A stretch of 64,000 nucleotides of DNA. Origin: Clonostachys chloroleuca (Eukaryota > Ascomycota > Sordariomycetes > Hypocreales > Bionectriaceae). The notes beneath the pieces were generated by a model. That model saw only the letters and a list, made by a program, of their open reading frames with translations. It ran no database searches and was not told the DNA's origin. The stretch spans positions 5,146,001-5,210,000 of the forward strand of contig JBANAY010000003.1 of assembly GCA_037952775.1 (NCBI GenBank), read 5' to 3'. The translations under genes and the position numbers were made by a program. Positions 43,104 through 53,852 of the stretch are shown here, piece after piece; within the stretch, counting starts at the first letter, position 1; each line of letters starts with the position of its first letter.

Positions 43104-44717
43104 TCAGATTTTCCAACGGAAAGATGGATGCTTCCAGTCTAGGTCCTCAATCTCGTCCTGCGTCATCCCTCTTAATTTTAGCTCGCCCTCCTCTTGGTTC
43201 TGCTCTCGTCGAGCATTATCCTTCTTCATCCAGACCATTGTTCCTACCGAGAAGAGAAGAACAAGCACACTTGCTGCGAGATTCAGTCCGTTGCCAATAG
43301 GGTAATTAGGAGCGTCCCATGCCAGGAAGGTCCAGGTCGACACGAGGCCGCCCGTGTTACCAATCATCACATTCCATCCAATCGCTGAGGTACGTGCAGT
43401 GTCTGAAACGACGTTGGCAGATATCTGGGAATTAGTGATAGCGCCAGAAACAAAGATGAGCGAGGCCACGATATACACCGCCACGTAGCGGACAATGTAG
43501 TTATCCGTGGCGAGGAACATGATGTACCCAATAATGGTGGGAGGGCCAGTGAGGATCATGATGATCTGTCTGCGGTCCAACTTCCAACTAAGAAAGCCTG
43601 CAGCTGCGGTCCAGCCAGCAGCGAGGAAGTAGGGCGGGGCTGTCAGGAGCTGTTGTTGAACAACTGACTTATCCTTGAAGATCGAGCGCACAATGGTAGG
43701 TGCAAAGATGGTAAACCCTTGTGCAGTGATGCTGGCAAAGAACATGGCCGCGGATACACTGAGAGTAACGGGGTTCAGGATGCCCCGGCGGAGTTTCGTT
43801 TTATCCATCTTGTCAAGAACCTTAGTTTGACCAGTGCGTTCAGACTTTAGGCGCGCCTCAGCGAGCTCCTTCTGGCCGGTACTTAACCACCTCGCCTTGC
43901 TGGGGCTATCCGTCAGAGTAAAGAAGCTGATTAGTCCAATAACGGTCGTGGCGATTCCTTCAATAGCGAAAATCATTCGCCAACTGTGGAAAGGACCGAA
44001 GCCATCTAGAGTGAGGATAGCAGAGGCGAGAAGAGCGCCTGTTGCGCCAGCCAAGGGACTCATGACAATGTAAAGAGAGACGCGGAAAGACAGTTCGGCC
44101 CGGCGGTACCATCGAGAAAGATAGTAGGCAAGGCCAGGGAGCATGCCTGCCTCGAAAAACCCAAGGAGAAATCGAACGCCCATCGCTTGGGCCTTGGTCT
44201 GCACCAGACCACTCAGAATGGATGTAATTCCAAATAGAGTTGTGATTGCAGGGATGAACTTTCCAGGGCCAAGCTTTTTGCAAAGGATGTTGGAGGGAAG
44301 TTCAAACACGATGTATGCGACATAGAAGAGCGATAGGGTCGCGTTGTAGTCAGCGCCGACCATACCCAAATCCTTATCGAAGCCGGAAATTTTCGCATTG
44401 CCTATTGTACAAGACTCTTAGTTCTGCGTGGGAAGTATGTACGGGAAAGGTTTTCATACCAATATTGGCTCGGTCAATAACACAGGCAAGGAACAGAATA
44501 CAGACTGTGGGCATGATGGCCCAATCGATCTTTCTTCGCAGGCGATCTTCTTCTCGCGAGTCAAAATACTGCGTCGAGGAGGACAGCTCAATTCTAGCCT
44601 TTCAGAATTAGAGGAATGCCCGAATCATCAATGATGGCTCACACGCCAGGAGATATGACCATACTCTTCAATCTTGCTCTCATCGTGAGCAACCGCTCCT
44701 TTGTCCAGATCCGCCAT
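43104..44717 (-). CDS. MFS transporter, anion:cation symporter (Dal5/allantoate permease) type
   Basis: Three exons (44717-44643, 44598-44460, 44401-43104) with introns 44642-44599 and 44459-44402 give 503 residues with no lesion. The cytosolic N-terminus MADLDKGAVAHDESKIEEYG is followed by the family signature RRKIDWAIMPTVCILFL and DRANIGNAKISGFDKDLG. About 12 hydrophobic segments can be counted. FYVAYIVFELPSNILCKKLGPGKFIP and FLLGFFEAGMLPGLAYYLSRWY are the typical Dal5-family motifs. Members carry organic anions such as allantoate, nicotinate, tartrate or aromatic acids. Closeness to aromatic genes raises the possibility of aromatic acid uptake (inference). It is not the sugar-type QutD permease. 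Confidence 0.88.
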
Positions 44718-45196
44718 CGTAGCTACGAACAGGAACCCTGATCAATGTCTTTCTTCTGGCTGTCACTGGAAGCTGATATGTTAATGTAGAAGCACAGAGA
44801 ACACAGAAATAATTGCAAAAGTTGTTGAGGAAAGGACCTATTTATGCTTAAGGGATATCTTCAACCGGCTAGCATGATTAAGGACGCTGCTGTCGATCAC
44901 TCGGAAACTTTCCGCAGCGACATCGGTACCTTTACCCCAGATTCCGGCTGGAGTTGAGGAGTGACCCCAGGCGCTAATCTCAAAGCTTCTGGGAACCCCA
45001 ACCTTTGCTGTGCTATTACTGCGGGGGAACTAACCTGGCTGCCCAAGCAAAGCAGTAGTTCTCTCTGGAAGGCATGCTATCAGTTCCTGGCTAACCGGGA
45101 ATGGCACATGTTTGCAATAGCCATTTCATGATCCGAGTTTAGGATACATGTGGGGTCTAGGTGTTGAGGATAACTTGAGGTTTCGCCCTTAGGGAT
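44718..45196. other. Intergenic region between MFS gene and transposon
   Basis: About 480 bases holding the MFS transporter promoter. No palindromic operator was recognised. The transposon lies about 480 bases upstream of the MFS start. Confidence 0.4.
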
Positions 45197-45198
45197 TA

Positions 45199-45242
45199 AG
45201 TTGTAACCCTGGTCAACGGAACACCCCCCTCAACGGAACACC
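45199..45242 (+). repeat. Left terminal inverted repeat of the Fot1/pogo element
   Basis: Begins AGTTGTAACCCTGG and ends CGGAACACC; identical, as reverse complement, to 47011-47054. Contains TCAACGGAACACC at 45213-45225 and 45230-45242, probable transposase contact sites. Confidence 0.92.
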
Positions 45243-45341
45243 TTTTTCCCCATCCACATTCACAACAACTTCATTTAATTTACGCGATAACTTCACCATT
45301 TCTTATCCAATTCAATTGATATTTATATCATTAGAATCGCA

Positions 45342-46940
45342 ATGCAAAACTACACAGAGGACGCACTTCAACGGGCGATTTTGGCTAATAAGGAGGGCCT
45401 AGGCTTGCGTAAGGCTGCGAAGCTCTGGGGAATCCTATTGACCACCTTGTATCGACGCGTCAACGGCAGCAAGCCACGCAAAGTCATTGCAGAAGCCCGT
45501 CAACGCCTCTCAAGGAAGCAGGAGACCGAATTAGCTGGATGGATACGAATTCAAGATGCTCTCGGCAATGCTCCGTCGTATAGCCAGGTTATTGCGATAG
45601 CCTCAACTTTGCTCCCTCCGTCAGACCCTCCAATGCGTCTGGGAAAGCACTGGATAGAGGGCTTTTTGAAACGGAACCCGGAAATTAAGACGTTACGAGG
45701 CAAGCGAATTGATCTTCTTCGCATTAATGGGGCTACGGCTGACCGGGTCAAGGATTTCTTCGCAATAATGAACCATCCGGCTATCAAACATATCTCTCCG
45801 AGAGATCGTTGGAATATGGATGAAGCCGGCATCATGGAGGGAGTCAGAGGCAACGGGCTGGTGCTAGGATCATCAAGGAAGCAATACACCCTCCTGAAGC
45901 AGTCAGGATCTCGCGATTTGGTAACTGCTGTTGAATCTATCAATGCCCTAGGTGTAGCTCTTCCTCCTCTCATTATCTTCCAAGGGAAATGGGTTCAACA
46001 GCAGTGGTTTCCTCCTGAACTCGAGCCATATAAGAAGTGGTTTTTTACAGCTTCTGCAACAGGCTGGACGAATGACGAGATCGCTCTTGCGTGGCTTGAC
46101 CTGATCTTCATCCCGTTGACGAAGCCCGAGACCAAGAGACCTAGGTTGCTTATCCTTGATGGCCACGGAAGTCATACAACCGATGAATTCATGATCAAAT
46201 GCTTCCAAAACGATATATTCCTTCTTTTCTTACCTTCGCATTCATCGCACGTATTACAGCCGCTTGATATATCAGTTTTTTCACCGGTCAAGAGAGCCTA
46301 TCGCGAGGAGCTTGCGAAGAAGGATATTCTAATTGATTCATCACCAATCAGCAAGATGACCTTCCTTCAGTGTTATGCAAAGGCTCGATTGATCGGTCTA
46401 ACAGATACGAATATTCGCTCGGGCTGGAAGGGGTCCGGCTTGTGGCCTGTTAATGTAGCCAAACCCTTGATGAGCCCGTATGTGATGAAGCCGGTGTTTG
46501 GGCCCTTCCGGCCACCTTCAACTCCTCCCTCAACTCCTCCAAAGGCCGGGATAAAGCGTAAAGATCATCACGAACCGGATATTTCAACGCCCAAGGGCAG
46601 TCACCAGGTCCGGAAGATCATTCGCGATTTTATCGATGATAAGGTCATCGATCCACCGATGAGACTGCTATTCCGGAAGATTTGCAAGGGTCTTGATGAA
46701 CAACAAGTGAAGATATCACTCAATACAGTGAAAATCGCACAATTAGAGAGGCAAAATGAGATGCTTAGGCCGAAAAAACGGACTCGATTGCTTCCTAACC
46801 CGAATAGCAAGTTCTCAACAGTTGAACAGCTAGCCAAACAAGCAGCACGATACGATGCGATCCCGGATGAGATAGAGGCACCAGAGGAATTGGAAAATTA
46901 TATCTTTGAAGAGCTCTGCTTCCAGTGGCAAATTGAATAG
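45342..46940 (+). CDS. Pogo/Fot1 family transposase (DDE_1)
   Basis: 532 residues, no intron, no break. The N-terminus has a psq-type helix-turn-helix (LGLRKAAKLWGILLTTLYRRV), then a CENP-B-like HTH region (ELAGWIRIQDALGNAPSYSQV, LGKHWIEGFLKRNPEI). The DDE_1 catalytic core has Asp160 in RWNMDEAGI, Asp273 in LLILDGHGSH and Asp309 in LQPLDISVF, a D35D spacing typical of pogo/Fot1. The tail contains a basic stretch (PKKRTRLLP) that may be a nuclear localisation signal, and a Pro/Ser/Thr linker (PPSTPPSTPP). It cuts and pastes the surrounding element into TA sites. The start at 45342 is the first ATG after the left repeat. Confidence 0.95.
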   Translation: MQNYTEDALQRAILANKEGLGLRKAAKLWGILLTTLYRRVNGSKPRKVIAEARQRLSRKQETELAGWIRIQDALGNAPSYSQVIAIASTLLPPSDPPMRLGKHWIEGFLKRNPEIKTLRGKRIDLLRINGATADRVKDFFAIMNHPAIKHISPRDRWNMDEAGIMEGVRGNGLVLGSSRKQYTLLKQSGSRDLVTAVESINALGVALPPLIIFQGKWVQQQWFPPELEPYKKWFFTASATGWTNDEIALAWLDLIFIPLTKPETKRPRLLILDGHGSHTTDEFMIKCFQNDIFLLFLPSHSSHVLQPLDISVFSPVKRAYREELAKKDILIDSSPISKMTFLQCYAKARLIGLTDTNIRSGWKGSGLWPVNVAKPLMSPYVMKPVFGPFRPPSTPPSTPPKAGIKRKDHHEPDISTPKGSHQVRKIIRDFIDDKVIDPPMRLLFRKICKGLDEQQVKISLNTVKIAQLERQNEMLRPKKRTRLLPNPNSKFSTVEQLAKQAARYDAIPDEIEAPEELENYIFEELCFQWQIE

Positions 46941-47010
46941 CTTCTCTTATTAAAATCTATTGAATTGACGTTGTTGTGTTGATTTTTGAATCTATCGCGA
47001 TTTTCATCTG

Positions 47011-47054
47011 GGTGTTCCGTTGAGGGGGGTGTTCCGTTGACCAGGGTTACAACT
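47011..47054 (-). repeat. Right terminal inverted repeat of the Fot1/pogo element
   Basis: Perfect inverse of 45199-45242, including the two internal copies of the 13-base direct repeat. Followed by the TA duplication at 47055-47056. Confidence 0.92.
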
Positions 47055-47056
47055 TA

Positions 47057-48632
47057 ACGATTGGTTTTGAGCGCCCCTGGAAGCATGCCGTTCAAGCTAT
47101 GCCGGTATTTCTTGAACAGAATGAAGAAACGACAGAGGCTTCGATAACGATTTTCTCTGCTTTCGTATCGGCCTCGTTCTAGCAGTCCTGGTTGTGTATG
47201 GAAGGTCACGATCGGTCTTCCCCCGCATTACCACATCTCTACGGTGTAGCGAGGCTGTGACAGCATCGGGTTCCAACGAACCTGGGGGCATACGGCATGA
47301 GGCATGGGGCATAGGGAATGGAGACGCACCCGACGATGCAGCTCGCCGATTTTGCGACTCCTTCATCCCATCTCCAACATCCCATCTCCAATAAAATTCG
47401 CTGGATATAAGCGTGGCTTCATGGGCATCTCCGGCTTGTGCGGGGGTGCAACTCCTTCGGCTCGGAACATTCTGTATCTTTCCGCATCCCGAACTAAAAA
47501 AGAGTCCTACTAGAGCAACACAAATTTGATCGCTATGGTTTCCGGGGTTCTTAGTCTGGGGAAGTGGCTGTTAGACCCAGGGCTAGGCGAAGAAAAGATT
47601 TCTGGCCTCTTCGGGATGTTACTTCATAAGTGAACCTTATCTGAAGTATGCAAAAGCTTTGAGAACGTCAGGTAATTGATTGACCAGCCTGAGATAATTC
47701 AGATAGTATCTCAACTTCTTGCTCCCCCCATAAACAACCTTACCGATCTAGTTCGCTAGACCATTTGTGCTATGAGAACACTCACCTCTTAGTTGAACAT
47801 CTGGTACCGGTAGATTGACGAATCCTCTGCCTAGATATTTGAGGTAATCTTGGCTATTATCTGTGCGATTCGGGTATCTCGGAGCAAGCAGGCTATAACT
47901 GTAAACTCATTCGCTTGTTCTTATGATGAATATCAATTATCAATAGTCGAATAATGTTTATCTACTTCCATTTTGCTGTGTGCGAGTTATCAGTGTGGTG
48001 CGATTATCTAAACAAGTATGAATTGTTAACGCCGTGAAAGTAGGTCCGCAGGTAGGATAAGGTGATTGTGATGTGCTGGCACTCAATGAAGTGATTTTTT
48101 TCGTGGTGAGAACTTTGGCATTTCGTTTGGATGGATTGGAATTCATCGCCATTTTTCGCTGAGGAATCCCGAAGTGAGAGCTGCTTCAGCTCATAAAAAA
48201 TGCCAAGTAAAACGCTCGGAAGCTAAGGCCGGCGATGAAACCGCGCAATTCGGTCACGCAGTTCAACAATCTGCTTCGCGTTGGCAGATATTGCAACGTT
48301 GTGTGTTTAACGTCTCGGTAGATTTCTATCCGTTCTTCATCCAGAAAGATTGTCGCTCGTATTCGATCAGAGGGCCACCCCAATGGGAATAGTGGCCAAT
48401 TTGTTTCAGTTTGTCGCTGTATATCACCAATCAGGTCTCGACCGGGTAAAGATGTTGGGCAATCGTGACATATTCTGGCTCATGAAACGGTGGCATGAAA
48501 CGGGCGGTTCTGTCGCCGGGAGAAATCAATAGTATCGAGGGCTACTATATAATAGAAGCAGGCAACCACATCAATCGTCTTATAATTTCACGAACACGAA
48601 CAGTTAACGGTTCCAATTTACAATCTGCGCCA
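47057..48632. other. Gene-free region between transposon and GH16 gene
   Basis: About 1.6 kb with short frames only. Low-complexity GGCAT-rich sequence at 47288-47320 and a 14-base tandem repeat (CATCCCATCTCCAA twice, 47364-47391) are present. The last 150 bases form the GH16 promoter. Confidence 0.4.
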
Positions 48633-49486
48633 ATGCTATTAAAACTCTACACCGTTGCCCAACTTGCTGCATTGGCTTTTGGGCAGACCACACTCATTCC
48701 ATCGGACTCCTTCTCCTCCTTTGATTCGCACTGGAATTACCTTTATCCATGGGGAAGTGACCACAATGGCGGTGCAAGAATGGACAAGAGCCAAGTATTT
48801 ACAGCTCAAGGATACCTTACCTTGACCTCGAAACCAGTCACTGGCCAACCACCTGCCCATCACGGCGGAAAGGATATTCCGATCAACTATCTGTCGGGAG
48901 CGATCCACGCCAAGAAAACATTCACCGTGCAGACTGGCGGCGGCTTCGACTTTTCCGCAGATTTCATCGCACCAGTGGATAAAGGCACGTGGCCTGCGTT
49001 CTGGTTGACGGCGGTTAAAGGATGGCCACCTGAGATTGATGTTGCGGAGTGGAAGGGTAGCGGGAAAATATCCTTCAACACATTCAACACCTCCAGCCAA
49101 GTAACTGCACGAGATGTTCCTTACCCAAATCCCAAGGCGTGGCATACCGTCCGAGCCGAGATCCGAGATGCCAACGGTCGGGATGTTAGCGTCAAGTTTT
49201 ACTTAGATAACACTTTGGTTACAACCCAGCGTGGCTCTAACTACGTTAATGCGGGGTTATACTTGTGAGTATCATAATAGATACGCAGAATAGATTACCG
49301 TGGTCACTGACGTGGCTAGTATCATAAACTATCAAATGGAGGGCTCTTCCGGGTCTCCTGGTCCATCCACGAGTAGGTCCCTTGCACCCTCGTCTTCTGC
49401 GAACGATTTGTGACTAATTCCTTCATCTCACAATAGCAACGACGTATTCTGTGCGAAATGTCAAAGTTGTTAGCTACAACCCTTGA
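48633..49486 (+). CDS. Secreted GH16 family endo-beta-glucanase-like protein
   Basis: Three exons (48633-49264, 49320-49372, 49437-49486) with introns of 55 and 64 bases give 244 residues. A signal peptide (LLKLYTVAQLAALAFG) starts the protein. The GH16 catalytic motif EIDVAE is at residues 134-139, with Glu134 as nucleophile, Asp136 as helper and Glu139 as acid/base. GTWPAFWLTA before it and WHTVRAEI after it are further family segments. The last exons encode NYQMEGSSGSPGP and YSVRNVKVVSYNP, a common end of this fungal GH16 group. It should cleave beta-1,3(4)-glucans or remodel the cell wall; exact substrate not determinable. The frame upstream of 48633 was rejected because the signal peptide begins there. 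Confidence 0.9.
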
Positions 49487-50306
49487 GCGCTTGCTTTGTT
49501 ATGCTTCAAAATGACCATCTTGACACTGGGCACATGTCCTTGAAACATGTCTTCTTTGGAAGCTGTATCATGGATAAATCTCATCCGGGCGACTGTCAAT
49601 ATAGCATTTCGAATTTTATTCACTCCCAGGGACCACGAGGATGAGGAATCAACACTCCAGGAAGATAGTCAATGTTGAGTCTAGAAAGACCAAGGCACTC
49701 CTATCATCATAGAGGTTGATGTATTTTATATGGACGGAAAACATGATCTAGGCTCAAGTCAAGGGATATCCTAAGCAATGCTGTGCATATATAACTTATT
49801 GAATGCCCCCTTCCGTAGATAGACTCTCCCATTCGATGACTTGATTAATGTCATGATGCACCCTCTCCCTTTCCGATCATTTAGCTCTTCTTCAGCGAGG
49901 CAAAGGCATTGCATTCAAGAGTCCAGATCTAGAGAGCGATATCTGAAGCCAGTTTTAAAATGGCGAGCAATGATGTGATGGCTGGCCATGGCCTTCTGTT
50001 TTACATAGACCTGGTGGGATGGTATGGCCTAATGATGCCCACACGTTCACTTTTTTGTATCTTTTCTGGGCAATAATGATCGTGAGGAGATGATACGGGC
50101 TTTACTGTTCAAAATAAAAAGAAATTGTATGAAAATTATGACTTAACTAGATTATCAGCAATGCCGATCGCGCAATTGATTTTTAATCGGAGCCTCGGTT
50201 AGCCGATGTGAGGGGTTGCGTCAGCGTGATAATCATTGACCCGGATTCTCTCCAAGATAACAATTCTTCCTTGTTCTCATCTCATCTGTGGTCCTTGGAT
50301 AAAGCC
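49487..50306. other. Intergenic region without recognisable genes
   Basis: About 820 bases, somewhat AT-rich, with no credible frame. The in-frame codons from 50208 precede the epoxide hydrolase start but are probably 5' untranslated. Confidence 0.4.
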
Positions 50307-51557
50307 ATGACAGATTCCGAACTTATTCCAGACCCTGCGAAGTTACCGCCGTTGAGGCTCCCAGAAGGAGTCACTTCGCGATTTGTTGACACTTCGCCCG
50401 TTGGTCCGAAATTTCACGTGTTAGAATCCGTGCCAACTAATCCAGTCTTCGAGAGTTCCACGCCTCTCATTCTTCTCATTCATGGCTACCCAAACCTTGC
50501 ATATGATTGGAATCACGTAATGCCCTCCCTCGCTGTGGCTGGGTATTATGTTGTCGCATTTGACCAGAGAGGATTTGGCCGCACACATCGAGCAGATTTG
50601 AAGCCATTTCCCGAGGAAAGCTTCCGACCTCTAACACTGGCCCGTGACGTGACGGCGCTTGTCCATGCACTGGGTTATGAGTCAATCCATACTCTTGTTG
50701 GCCATGACCTTGGGGCGGCGACAGCCTCTATTTTCACTTTGTCACGTAGCGACATGGTAAAGTCGCTTGTTCTTTTTGATCATCCGTATGGCGGGCCGCC
50801 GACTCTTCCTTTTGGAAATCAGAAGTCTTCAGGGGTGAAGCTGCCGCCGTCTAGCTTCAAAAACGCCTCGATTGCCAAGGATCCGGACATTCATGCCTCT
50901 TTACTCAAGTTCAACCCGCCTAGGCAGCTCTACAAGTGGTATAACACGTCCCCCTCAGCAGCAGACGAGTGGAGCTTCCCAACGGGTGAGCCTCTGCACG
51001 AATTCCTGCGCGGATACTTCCACTTGAAATCAGCAGACTATAGTGGGAACCAACCCCGTCGGCTGAAATCATGGACGGCTGATGAACTCGCCGTAATGCC
51101 TCATTACTACACCATGCGCGCAGGACATTCAATGAGGGAGAATGTGGCGCTCGACATGGCTGAGGAGCCCTCCGCTGTTAGGGACAATCTGTCAAAGACT
51201 CCTTGGCTCCCAGATGAGGAGCTTGCTGTATATACCACAGAGTGGTCGCGAACATCGTTCAAGGATGCTTTACGATGGTACAAGGTGTTCACCGACCCAG
51301 GTTGGGCTCAGGAGCTGACTGTCTTTGCTGGGAAAAGATTACCAGTGCCTACCAAACATGTTGGCGGCGCAAAGGACTGGGGCAATTATCAGGTGCCGGG
51401 AGCATTGGAGGCAATGGAAAATGAGCAAAGTGTAGAGGCGGGGCTTTATAAGGGGACTGTCATCGTGGAGGGGGCCGGCCACTGGGTTAACTTAGAGAAG
51501 CCTGATGAGTGTGCTAGGGAGATCTTGAGTCTCGCAAGCTTAGTGTTAGAGGAATAG
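50307..51557 (+). CDS. Epoxide hydrolase-like alpha/beta hydrolase
   Basis: The start at 50307 (MTDSELIPDPAKL) gives 416 residues. The oxyanion motif HGYPNLAYDW, AFDQRGFGRTH, and the nucleophile elbow GHDLGAA with Asp rather than Ser point to the epoxide hydrolase/haloalkane dehalogenase branch. The catalytic His is in VEGAGHWVNLEKP close to the C-terminus. A cap domain occupies the middle. Family members open epoxides with water through an ester intermediate on the Asp. No signal peptide, so intracellular. Substrate is not inferable. Upstream in-frame residues from 50208 are unlike the family and were left out. Confidence 0.88.
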   Translation: MTDSELIPDPAKLPPLRLPEGVTSRFVDTSPVGPKFHVLESVPTNPVFESSTPLILLIHGYPNLAYDWNHVMPSLAVAGYYVVAFDQRGFGRTHRADLKPFPEESFRPLTLARDVTALVHALGYESIHTLVGHDLGAATASIFTLSRSDMVKSLVLFDHPYGGPPTLPFGNQKSSGVKLPPSSFKNASIAKDPDIHASLLKFNPPRQLYKWYNTSPSAADEWSFPTGEPLHEFLRGYFHLKSADYSGNQPRRLKSWTADELAVMPHYYTMRAGHSMRENVALDMAEEPSAVRDNLSKTPWLPDEELAVYTTEWSRTSFKDALRWYKVFTDPGWAQELTVFAGKRLPVPTKHVGGAKDWGNYQVPGALEAMENEQSVEAGLYKGTVIVEGAGHWVNLEKPDECAREILSLASLVLEE

Positions 51558-52457
51558 TATGGGCGGATTAATAGCCGGTGGAGGTGAAAGAAAACAGCTA
51601 GTTTTTCCTACCGAGCATTTATCTCAGGCCCGGTCTCTCCTCCCCCCTCACGGGATTGAACAATTATGACAGTGCTGGGCCGGAGCCGGGTCCTGGACTC
51701 ACCCCGGCCACTGATACTGCAACATTATCTCAGATACGATAACGGACCAGCTCGCTTCAGGATACTGACCAGGGCTGATCAACGCGGCCGCCGGTGCTGT
51801 CACGCGGACCAGACGAGTGATTATGCTGTCCCCTACATAGTATCAGGCCTCGCCGCACTGTTGCTATTAACTGAGGTGCTAAATCACGGAGTTTCACGCC
51901 GTGCGCCGGGTGGGGAAGGCATCTACAACTCCGGCCTACGCCAGCAAAGGCTAGATCAGCACATACATTGCATGTAAGCTTCCTCTTGTGGAAAAGTGGC
52001 CATGTCTTATCTATGCACCGCCGGTTTCCGGGCCTGGGTCCTCCGTCCCCATAACATCTGTTCGCTTCAGAGCCGTCCTGGATGAGGCCGTGTGCCCCAG
52101 ACTTCCCCGAAGCAATACTGGTGTCCAGCATGTCCACCTCATGACTTTACACTTCCGTACTGCTTTTCGAATACGTAACGATATCGGAGGATCTGAGCTC
52201 GACGGTGGGTCTGGGGAAATCTGGAAGCGCACCCTGGGTGATAGCACTGCCCAATCCTGTCTATGGCGATTAGCAATGCCCACTCGAGTCGGAGTAGGGG
52301 TCCACGGGATACCGGTCCTTTCTTCGGATGGACTAGTATAAAGTTCGATCCTTATGATACATGAGTTGGCATGTCTATCTTGGCCACCTAATTCTCAGCG
52401 ATTTCATTTCCATTCCCTTAGCCCATACCCAAACTCCATACATCCTCCTCTAGCATA
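51558..52457. other. Intergenic region of 0.9 kb with chance frames
   Basis: Several frames of 90-126 codons overlap on both strands between 51660 and 52340, in relatively GC-rich sequence. None resembles a known family and they overlap each other, so I regard them as chance frames. Confidence 0.4.
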
Positions 52458-53852
52458 ATGACAAAGGAGTTCACACTTGCTGATGTGCAGCTGCACAATA
52501 CAGCAGATGATTTGTACATCGTTGTCCACAACAAAGTCTATAGCTGCGCTTCGTTTGTGGCAGACCACCCGTAGGTGACCCCACCATCCTTGTTTACTGT
52601 TCATGCCGTGATTGCGGACGCGCAGTCACGGACTTTCGTCTCACAATGTGAGCTATAGCTGACATACCGTACAACAGTGGTGGTGGAGAATTAATATCCG
52701 ATGTCGCTGGACAGGACGCAACCGAGGCCTTTGTTGATGTTGGGCACTCTGAAGAAGCCGCGGAAATCTTAGAAACTCTTTGTGTCGGTACTTTGAAATC
52801 GGCCGCAGTCTCAGAGGTCTCCGCCACAACGCCTTCTCCAGCTACAAATCCAGAGACGACAGTCGATATCGCACCGACTGTCATAGGCATCTCCCCTAAT
52901 TCCATCTCCGAAGCCAAAAAGACCGAGGTCATCGAACAAGTCAAAGAAATCACAATCAGCCCAACAACCGTTTTAAGACCAGACTCCTTCCAATTCTTCC
53001 CATTAAAAGAAAAGTCAAATATTTCACACAATGTAGCAGTGTAAGTTGGGGATCAACACCGGGGAATTATGCTTTATATAGATACTGACAGCCTCGCAGA
53101 TACCGCTTCAGCTTACCTTCAGAAGACTCAGTCCTTGGGCTTCCCATCGGCCAGCACATCTCCATCGGAGCTGTTCTGCCTCAGCCGGACGGCACTTCCA
53201 AAGAAATCATTCGCTCCTACACTCCAGTCTCAGGGGATCACCAACCTGGCTATTTCGACCTTCTAATCAAGACATACCCCAAAGGTAACATCTCAAAGCA
53301 CATTGAGGCTCTCGAGATTGGCCAGTCCATTCGGGTCCGTGGCCCTAAAGGGGCCTTCTCATACAAACCAAACATGGTTCGGCATTTTGGCATGATCGCA
53401 GGCGGAACTGGACTCACCCCCATGCTGCAAATTGTGACCGCTATTTATCGAGGACGCGCCGCTGGAGATATGACCGAGGTTGATCTAATCTTTGCCAATG
53501 TGACGGAGCAAGACATATTACTTATGGAAGACCTTGACGCCCTTGCAGTGGCCGACCCCAAGTTCCGAGTGCACTACGTGTTGGATAAGCCACCTCAAGG
53601 ATTTATCGGTGGTGTTGGCTTCGTCACGGAAAACATGATTAGGGTAAGACAGATGCCAAATCTCCAATTTTCAGGCCATTGCTAACATGTTTTCTTTTGT
53701 AGAAATGGCTCCCTAAGCCGGCACCGGATGTGAAGATTCTGCTTTGTGGCCCGCCCCCTATGATCAGTGCCATGAAAAAAGCTACAGAGAATCTTGGGTT
53801 TGAGAAAGCACGACCGGTGAGCAAGCTTGAAGACCAGGTGTTTTCATTCTAA
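52458..53852 (+). CDS. Cytochrome b5 - NADH-cytochrome b5 reductase fusion
   Basis: Four exons (52458-52570, 52678-53040, 53100-53643, 53703-53852), all joins in phase, give 389 residues. The N-terminal cytochrome b5 domain has the heme ligand motif HPGGG, formed across the first intron, and a second His in [12 protein letters not shown] linker of about 70 residues rich in Ala, Thr, Pro and Val follows. The C-terminal reductase part has the FAD motif RSYTP, the glycine-rich [14 protein letters not shown] for NADH and the CGPPPM motif. It lacks the molybdenum domain of nitrate reductase. Fusions of this kind pass electrons from NADH to lipid desaturases or P450s. No membrane anchor is seen, so a soluble form is likely. 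Confidence 0.92.

Larger units (their letters stand above)
45199..47054 (+). mobile_element. Fot1/pogo-type DNA transposon, apparently complete
   Basis: A 1,856-base element flanked by TA on both sides (45197-45198 and 47055-47056), the target duplication of the Tc1/mariner superfamily. Perfect 44-base terminal inverted repeats lie at 45199-45242 and 47011-47054. Each repeat contains two direct copies of TCAACGGAACACC, 17 bases apart. It holds one uninterrupted transposase gene with all three catalytic aspartates. Identical repeats and an open frame indicate recent insertion and possible activity. Confidence 0.93.

Noticed and set aside
43104..44717. QutD quinate permease
   Set aside because: Motifs are of the Dal5/allantoate permease type, not the sugar porter type to which QutD belongs.
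47288..47391. CRISPR-like or satellite array
   Set aside because: Only a GGCAT-rich stretch and a two-copy 14-base repeat; no regular repeat-spacer pattern, and the genome is eukaryotic.
48495..48632. Longer N-terminus of the GH16 protein
   Set aside because: The signal peptide begins at the ATG at 48633; the extra 46 residues would bury it.
51660..52341. Coding genes in the 51.6-52.3 kb frames
   Set aside because: Overlapping frames on both strands, no family motif and no splice continuation; best seen as chance in GC-rich sequence.
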